Below are positions 5,307 to 8,224 of a DNA stretch of 8,224 nucleotides, in pieces. The position numbers and the translations under genes are program-made. The stretch comes from Betaproteobacteria bacterium. Its GTDB lineage: Bacteria; Pseudomonadota; Gammaproteobacteria; Burkholderiales; Burkholderiaceae. Below the pieces are notes generated by a model that ran no database searches, was not told where the DNA came from, and was given only the letters and a program-made list of their open reading frames with translations. The number at the start of each line of letters is the position of its first letter. The stretch's first letter is position 1. The stretch spans positions 1 through 8,224 of the forward strand of contig JABMMT010000258.1 of assembly GCA_013205155.1 (NCBI GenBank), in the 5' to 3' direction.

Positions 5307-5576
5307 ATGACAGAGTTATCCAAACCCTTGCGCCGCACGCTCGTGGGCCGTGTTGTAAGCGATAAAATGCAAAAAACTGTGACGGTGTTGGTTGAGCGTC
5401 AAGTGAAGCATCCAGTGATTGGTAAGTATGTTGGCAAGTCCAAAAAGTACCATGCACATGACGAAGCTAGCACATACAAGATGGGCGATACCGTTGAAAT
5501 TGCTGAATCTAAGCCAATTTCACGCACTAAATCTTGGGTTGTGACACGTTTAGTAGAGGCTTCAAAGGGTATTTAA
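5307..5576 (+). CDS. rpsQ: 30S ribosomal protein S17
   Basis: S17 is a primary 16S rRNA-binding protein with an OB fold that binds the 5' domain and is needed early in 30S assembly. The product has 89 residues (E. coli 84). The conserved blocks are LVGRVVSDKMQKTVTVLVER (about 12-31), VKHPVIGKYVGKSKKYHAHD (about 33-52) and GDTVEIAESKPISRTKSWVV (about 60-79). AAGGA at 5293-5297 overlaps the rpmC stop and is 9 bases from the ATG. This is the last gene of the S10 operon order; a 184-base gap with hairpins and a likely promoter separates it from rplN. Confidence 0.98.
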   Translation: MTELSKPLRRTLVGRVVSDKMQKTVTVLVERQVKHPVIGKYVGKSKKYHAHDEASTYKMGDTVEIAESKPISRTKSWVVTRLVEASKGI

Positions 5577-5587
5577 GGCATTTTCAA

Positions 5588-5618
5588 GGGGTTTTGGCAA
5601 ATTTTTTCCCAAAACTTC
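5588..5618 (+). promoter_or_regulatory. Hairpin after rpsQ, possible leaky terminator
   Basis: Bases 5588-5597 can pair with 5609-5618 (8 Watson-Crick pairs and 2 G-U), with three more A-T pairs inside after one C-C mismatch. The following bases are GTTTTACG, only a short T-run. It could slow polymerase at the end of the S10 unit, but most pairs are weak and it overlaps the -35 region of the next promoter. I do not call it a terminator. Confidence 0.3.
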
Positions 5619-5635
5619 GTTTTACGTAGTAGAAT
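5606..5635 (+). promoter_or_regulatory. Candidate promoter before rplN (spc operon)
   Basis: TAGAAT at 5630-5635 matches 5 of 6 of the sigma70 -10 box. TTCCCA at 5606-5611 is a 4 of 6 match to the -35 box at 18-base spacing. The predicted start near 5641-5643 gives a leader of about 120 bases. The location between rpsQ and rplN is where the spc operon promoter lies in E. coli. The sequence from the -10 onward resembles that of the promoter before rplC, which raises confidence. Confidence 0.5.
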
Positions 5636-5658
5636 AGAAAGCTTCTCTAGTTTTATGT

Positions 5659-5709
5659 GAAAAGCAGTGTTTTTCTTTAATTCCGGGCTTTTAACCTTCG
5701 TTAAAGCCC
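5659..5709 (+). promoter_or_regulatory. Hairpins in the rplN leader
   Basis: Two stems lie in the region expected to be the rplN leader. GAAAA (5659-5663) can pair with TTTTC (5671-5675). GGGCTTT (5685-5691) pairs perfectly with AAAGCCC (5703-5709), extended by AA/TT across a bulged T at 5692, with the loop CCTTCG at 5695-5700. The second is the stronger. It is followed by ATAGACGG, not a T-run, so it is not a terminator on this strand; its reverse complement is followed by A-rich sequence, so not on the other either. Role unknown. Confidence 0.4.
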
Positions 5710-5760
5710 ATAGACGGAACCAAGACTGTTTGCCTTTGGCTAATAAGTTGGGGATTAGAA

Positions 5761-6129
5761 ATGATACAAACCGAAAGTAGATTGCAGGTCGCCGACAACA
5801 CAGGCGCCAGTGAAGTTTTGTGCATCAAGGTATTGGGCGGCTCTAAGCGTCGTTACGCCAGTATCGGAGATCTCATCAAAGTCAGCGTTAAGTCAGCTGC
5901 TCCACGTGGCCGTGTAAAAAAAGGTGATATTTATAATGCTGTTGTAGTGAGAACAGCTAAGGGTGTTCGCCGTCCAGATGGTTCATTGATTAAGTTCGAT
6001 ACAAACGCTGCGGTACTGCTCAACGCTAAATTAGAGCCAATTGGCACGCGTATCTTTGGACCAGTTACACGCGAGTTGCGTACTGAAAAGTTCATGAAGA
6101 TCGTTTCTCTCGCCCCCGAAGTGATTTAA
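5761..6129 (+). CDS. rplN: 50S ribosomal protein L14
   Basis: L14 lies at the subunit interface, forms bridges with 16S rRNA and is the docking surface for the silencing factor RsfS. The 122 residues are full length (E. coli 123). It begins MIQTESRLQVADNTGASEVL, followed by CIKVLGGSKRRYASIGD (about 21-37), the segment APRGRVKKGDIYNAVVVRT (about 47-65), and the C-terminal IGTRIFGPVTRELRTEKFMK, typical of the family. GGGGA at 5750-5754 is 6 bases before the ATG. It is the first gene of the spc order here, and rplX starts 9 bases after the stop. Confidence 0.98.
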   Translation: MIQTESRLQVADNTGASEVLCIKVLGGSKRRYASIGDLIKVSVKSAAPRGRVKKGDIYNAVVVRTAKGVRRPDGSLIKFDTNAAVLLNAKLEPIGTRIFGPVTRELRTEKFMKIVSLAPEVI

Positions 6130-6138
6130 GAGGCTGAT

Positions 6139-6447
6139 ATGAAAAAGATTCGTAAAGGTGATTCCGTGGTTTTGTTGACTGGTCGCGATAAAGGCAAGCA
6201 AGGAACTGTAACGGATGTTCTCGAGAACAAATTGTTGATCGAGGGTGTCAATATTTATAAAAAGAGCGTTAAGCCAAATCCAGCTGCTGGTGTTACCGGT
6301 GGGATGATTGACAAGACTATGCCTGTTCACATTTCTAATGTGGCTTTGGTTGACGGTAACGGCAAACCATCACGTGTTGGTATCAAACTCGTTGATGGTA
6401 AAAAGCAGCGTTTCCTCAAAACCACTGGCGCAACATTGAGCGCATAA
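6139..6447 (+). CDS. rplX: 50S ribosomal protein L24
   Basis: L24 is an early assembly protein that binds the 5' region of 23S rRNA and sits close to the tunnel exit. The 102 residues match E. coli (104). The N-terminal KOW motif is evident in MKKIRKGDSVVLLTGRDKGK followed by QGTV (residues 1-24). The sequence then has LLIEGVNIYKKSVKPNP (about 32-48) and GGMIDKTMPVHISNVALV (about 54-71), both family-typical. AAGAGG at 6128-6133 overlaps the rplN stop and is 5 bases before the ATG. rplE starts 16 bases after its stop. Confidence 0.98.
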   Translation: MKKIRKGDSVVLLTGRDKGKQGTVTDVLENKLLIEGVNIYKKSVKPNPAAGVTGGMIDKTMPVHISNVALVDGNGKPSRVGIKLVDGKKQRFLKTTGATLSA

Positions 6448-6463
6448 GGGCCACGGAGAAATT

Positions 6464-7006
6464 ATGAGCACACGTTTTCAAGAACATTACCAACAAAAAG
6501 TTGTTGCTGATTTAATTGCCAAATTTGGTTATAAGTCCGCAATGCAAGTTCCACGTATTACCAAAGTGACTCTGAATATGGGTTTAGGTGATGCCGTGAA
6601 CGATAAGAAAATTATCGAAAATGCAGTTGGCGATTTAACTAAAGTTGCGGGCCAAAAGCCAGTCGTAACCAAGGCTAAAAAAGCGATTGCAGGTTTCAAA
6701 ATTCGTCAAGGCTACCCAATTGGTGCCATGGTGACATTGCGCGGTCAACGCATGTACGAATTCTTGGATCGTTTCGTTACCGTTGCATTGCCACGCGTAC
6801 GTGACTTCCGTGGGATCTCCGGCAAAGCATTTGACGGCCGCGGTAACTACAATATCGGCGTTAAAGAACAAATTATTTTCCCTGAAATCGAATACGACAA
6901 AATTGATGCCCTCCGTGGTCTCAATATTAGTATTACGACGACTGCTAAGTCTGACGAAGAAGCAAAAGCTTTGTTGGCTGCATTCAAATTCCCTTTCCGC
7001 AATTAA
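6464..7006 (+). CDS. rplE: 50S ribosomal protein L5
   Basis: L5 binds 5S rRNA and forms the central protuberance with L18 and L25, contacting P-site tRNA and S13 across the interface. The product has 180 residues (E. coli 179). Seen features are VPRITKVTLNMGLGDAVNDK (about 29-48), the central segment GQKPVVTKAKKAIAGFKIRQ (about 63-82), the loop region around FRGISGKAFDGRGNYNIGVK (about 115-134), and EQIIFPEIEYDKIDALRGLN (about 135-154). GGAG at 6455-6458 is 5 bases before the ATG. In E. coli the rplE start region carries the S8 repressor site for spc feedback; I could not recognise such a fold in the 16-base gap and first codons. Confidence 0.98.
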   Translation: MSTRFQEHYQQKVVADLIAKFGYKSAMQVPRITKVTLNMGLGDAVNDKKIIENAVGDLTKVAGQKPVVTKAKKAIAGFKIRQGYPIGAMVTLRGQRMYEFLDRFVTVALPRVRDFRGISGKAFDGRGNYNIGVKEQIIFPEIEYDKIDALRGLNISITTTAKSDEEAKALLAAFKFPFRN

Positions 7007-7015
7007 GAGGCTAAC

Positions 7016-7321
7016 GTGGCAAAACTATCCCTGATTGAGCGCGAAAAAAAGCGCGCAAAAACTGTAGAGAAGTACGCTGTCAAGCGTGCTGAATTAAAAG
7101 CGATCATTGCTGATCAATCACGCAGCGATGAAGAGCGTTATGAAGCTCGCTTGAAGCTACAGGCACTTCCACGTAACGCAAGCCCGATTCGTCAAAGAAA
7201 TCGCTGTTCATTAACCGGTCGTCCGCGCGGTGTATTCAGCAAGTTTGGTTTAGCGCGTAGCAAAATTCGTGAAATCGCCTTTCGTGGCGAAATCCCCGGT
7301 ATCACCAAGGCCAGCTGGTAA
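7016..7321 (+). CDS. rpsN: 30S ribosomal protein S14 (zinc-free type)
   Basis: S14 is a 30S head protein next to S3 and S10. The 101-residue length and the lack of a CXXC zinc ribbon (only one Cys is present, in RNRCSLTGRPRG at about residues 60-71) identify the long, zinc-independent form seen in proteobacteria. The C-terminus FSKFGLARSKIREIAFRGEI (about 74-93) followed by PGITKASW is diagnostic. The start is a GTG at 7016, preceded by AAGAGG at 7005-7010 with 5-base spacing, and gives the family N-terminus MAKLSLIEREKKR. The same AAGAGGCT sequence precedes rplX. It lies 9 bases after rplE and 24 bases before rpsH. Confidence 0.97.
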   Translation: MAKLSLIEREKKRAKTVEKYAVKRAELKAIIADQSRSDEERYEARLKLQALPRNASPIRQRNRCSLTGRPRGVFSKFGLARSKIREIAFRGEIPGITKASW

Positions 7322-7345
7322 GCGGCGAAAGAATTAGGAGAACTC

Positions 7346-7741
7346 ATGAGTATCAGCGATCCAATCGCCGACATGTTGACAAGGATCCGCAATGCGCAAG
7401 CAGTGCAAAAACCCTTAGTCATGATGCCGTCGTCAAAAGTTAAAGTAGCCATCGCAAAAGTTTTACAAGATGAAGGCTACATCGAGAGTTTTGAAATCAA
7501 AGGTGAGGCAGCTAAGCCAGTGCTCCACATCGATCTCAAATACTATGCAGGTCGTCCTGTTATTGAGCGTATTGACCGTGTATCTACACCAAGTCTACGT
7601 ATCTATAAAGGCCGTCATGACATTCCAGAAGTAATGAATGGCTTGGGCATTGCAATTATTTCAACCCCTCAAGGCGTAATGACAGACCGCAAAGCACGTG
7701 CAACAGGCGTGGGCGGCGAAGTTATTTGCTACGTAGCTTAA
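7346..7741 (+). CDS. rpsH: 30S ribosomal protein S8
   Basis: S8 is a primary binder of the 16S rRNA central domain, essential for platform assembly; in E. coli it also represses the spc operon. The length is 131 residues (E. coli 130). It starts MSISDPIADMLTRIRNAQAV, has MPSSKVKVAIAKVLQDEGYI at about 27-46, and ends with STPQGVMTDRKARATGVGGE then VICYVA. The segment around STPQGVMTDR is the conserved RNA-binding part. AGGAG at 7336-7340 is 5 bases before the ATG. rplF begins 10 bases after the stop. Confidence 0.98.
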   Translation: MSISDPIADMLTRIRNAQAVQKPLVMMPSSKVKVAIAKVLQDEGYIESFEIKGEAAKPVLHIDLKYYAGRPVIERIDRVSTPSLRIYKGRHDIPEVMNGLGIAIISTPQGVMTDRKARATGVGGEVICYVA

Positions 7742-7751
7742 GGAGAGAAAT

Positions 7752-8224
7752 ATGTCCCGCGTAGGTAAATCACCCATTACAGTTCCTAAGGGAGCTGAAA
7801 TCAGCATCAACGGTGCAAACATTACTGTTAAAGGTCCATTGGGCACTTTGACGCATAACTTGCATCCTTCTGTTGGTTTAAAACAAGCAGACGGCGTACT
7901 GACAGTGGTTGTTAATAACGACTCCCCAGAAGCTGGTGCTCAGTCTGGTACAGCACGTGCTTTAGTAAACAACATGGTTGTAGGCGTAACTACTGGCTTT
8001 GAGCGCAAGCTTAGTTTGGTAGGCGTTGGTTACCGTGCTGCTGCTCAAGGCGAAACATTAAAGTTGCAGTTGGGTTTCTCACACGACATTATTTACAAGC
8101 TACCAAAGGGTGTCAAAGCTGAGACTCCATCGCAAACTGAAATCATTATTAAAGGTTTCAACAAGCAGCAAGTTGGCCAGGTCGCAGCAGAAGTACGCGC
8201 ATACCGTTCACCAGAGCCATACAA
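7752..8224 (+). CDS. rplF: 50S ribosomal protein L6 (3' end outside window)
   Basis: L6 binds 23S rRNA near the factor-binding centre and the sarcin-ricin loop, close to L7/L12. The frame is open from the ATG at 7752 to the right edge, giving 157 complete codons of an expected 176 or so. The N-terminus MSRVGKSPITVPKGAEISIN is typical, as are GTARALVNNMVVGVTTGFER (about 66-85) and LVGVGYRAAAQGETLKLQLG (about 89-108). The C-terminal signature GFNKQQVGQVAAEVRAYRSP begins at about residue 136 and is cut by the edge just after PEPY. AAGGAG at 7740-7745 overlaps the rpsH stop and is 6 bases before the ATG. There is no sign of truncation other than the window boundary. Confidence 0.97.
   Translation, partial: MSRVGKSPITVPKGAEISINGANITVKGPLGTLTHNLHPSVGLKQADGVLTVVVNNDSPEAGAQSGTARALVNNMVVGVTTGFERKLSLVGVGYRAAAQGETLKLQLGFSHDIIYKLPKGVKAETPSQTEIIIKGFNKQQVGQVAAEVRAYRSPEPY

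Noticed and set aside
6448..6500. S8 repressor site at the rplE start, as known in E. coli
   Set aside because: I looked for a helix resembling the 16S S8 site around the rplX-rplE gap and first rplE codons and found no stable stem. Absence by eye is not proof; a covariance-model search would decide.
1..8224. Mobile element, CRISPR array, tRNA or novel defence-type system
   Set aside because: The window is filled by conserved ribosomal protein genes in canonical order. No transposase, phage or defence-system gene, spaced repeat array, tRNA fold or foreign-looking codon use was seen. The only unexplained DNA is the three short gaps described above.

Overview
This window is a dense ribosomal-protein operon, all on the + strand: the 3' end of tuf (EF-Tu), then rpsJ-rplC-rplD-rplW-rplB-rpsS-rplV-rpsC-rplP-rpmC-rpsQ (S10 operon order), then rplN-rplX-rplE-rpsN-rpsH-rplF (start of the spc operon order). 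The last gene, rplF, runs off the right edge. The proteins look betaproteobacterial: S14 is the zinc-free 101-residue type, S3 has a long basic Ala/Pro-rich tail, L3 starts MSLGLIGRK, and tuf sits directly before rpsJ. Base composition is moderate by eye, not GC-rich, with many AT-ending codons. That suggests an AT-leaning member of Burkholderiaceae such as Polynucleobacter. The genus is an inference from remembered family sequences, not a search result.

Layout. Positions 1-120 are the tuf end. 121-252 is a gap with an inverted-repeat-rich leader before rpsJ (253-564). 565-755 is an unusually long gap for this junction. It carries a good sigma70-type promoter (588-616) and a hairpin beside the ribosome binding site of rplC. 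From rplC to rpsQ (762-5576) the genes are packed with gaps of about 20 bases or less, and rplD and rplW overlap by 4 bases. 5577-5760 separates rpsQ from rplN. It has hairpins and a second likely promoter, and corresponds in position to the spc promoter region of other bacteria. From rplN onward the genes are again tightly packed. No stretch over 300 bases lacks a gene, and no convincing intrinsic terminator was found.

The genes together encode core parts of both ribosomal subunits. L2, L3, L4, L14, L16, L22, L23, L24, L29, L5 and L6 build the large subunit, including the peptidyl transferase surroundings and the exit tunnel. S3, S8, S10, S14, S17 and S19 build the small subunit. Co-transcription matches their stoichiometry, and in E. 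coli L4 and S8 feed back on these operons.

The coding content is ordinary and I see no new protein system. The points worth a second look are regulatory. The rpsJ leader has a possible closing stem, two hairpins with complementary loops, and a competing fold. Two internal promoters share a -10 and start-region module. Three genes have their start codon better placed downstream of the first in-frame start.
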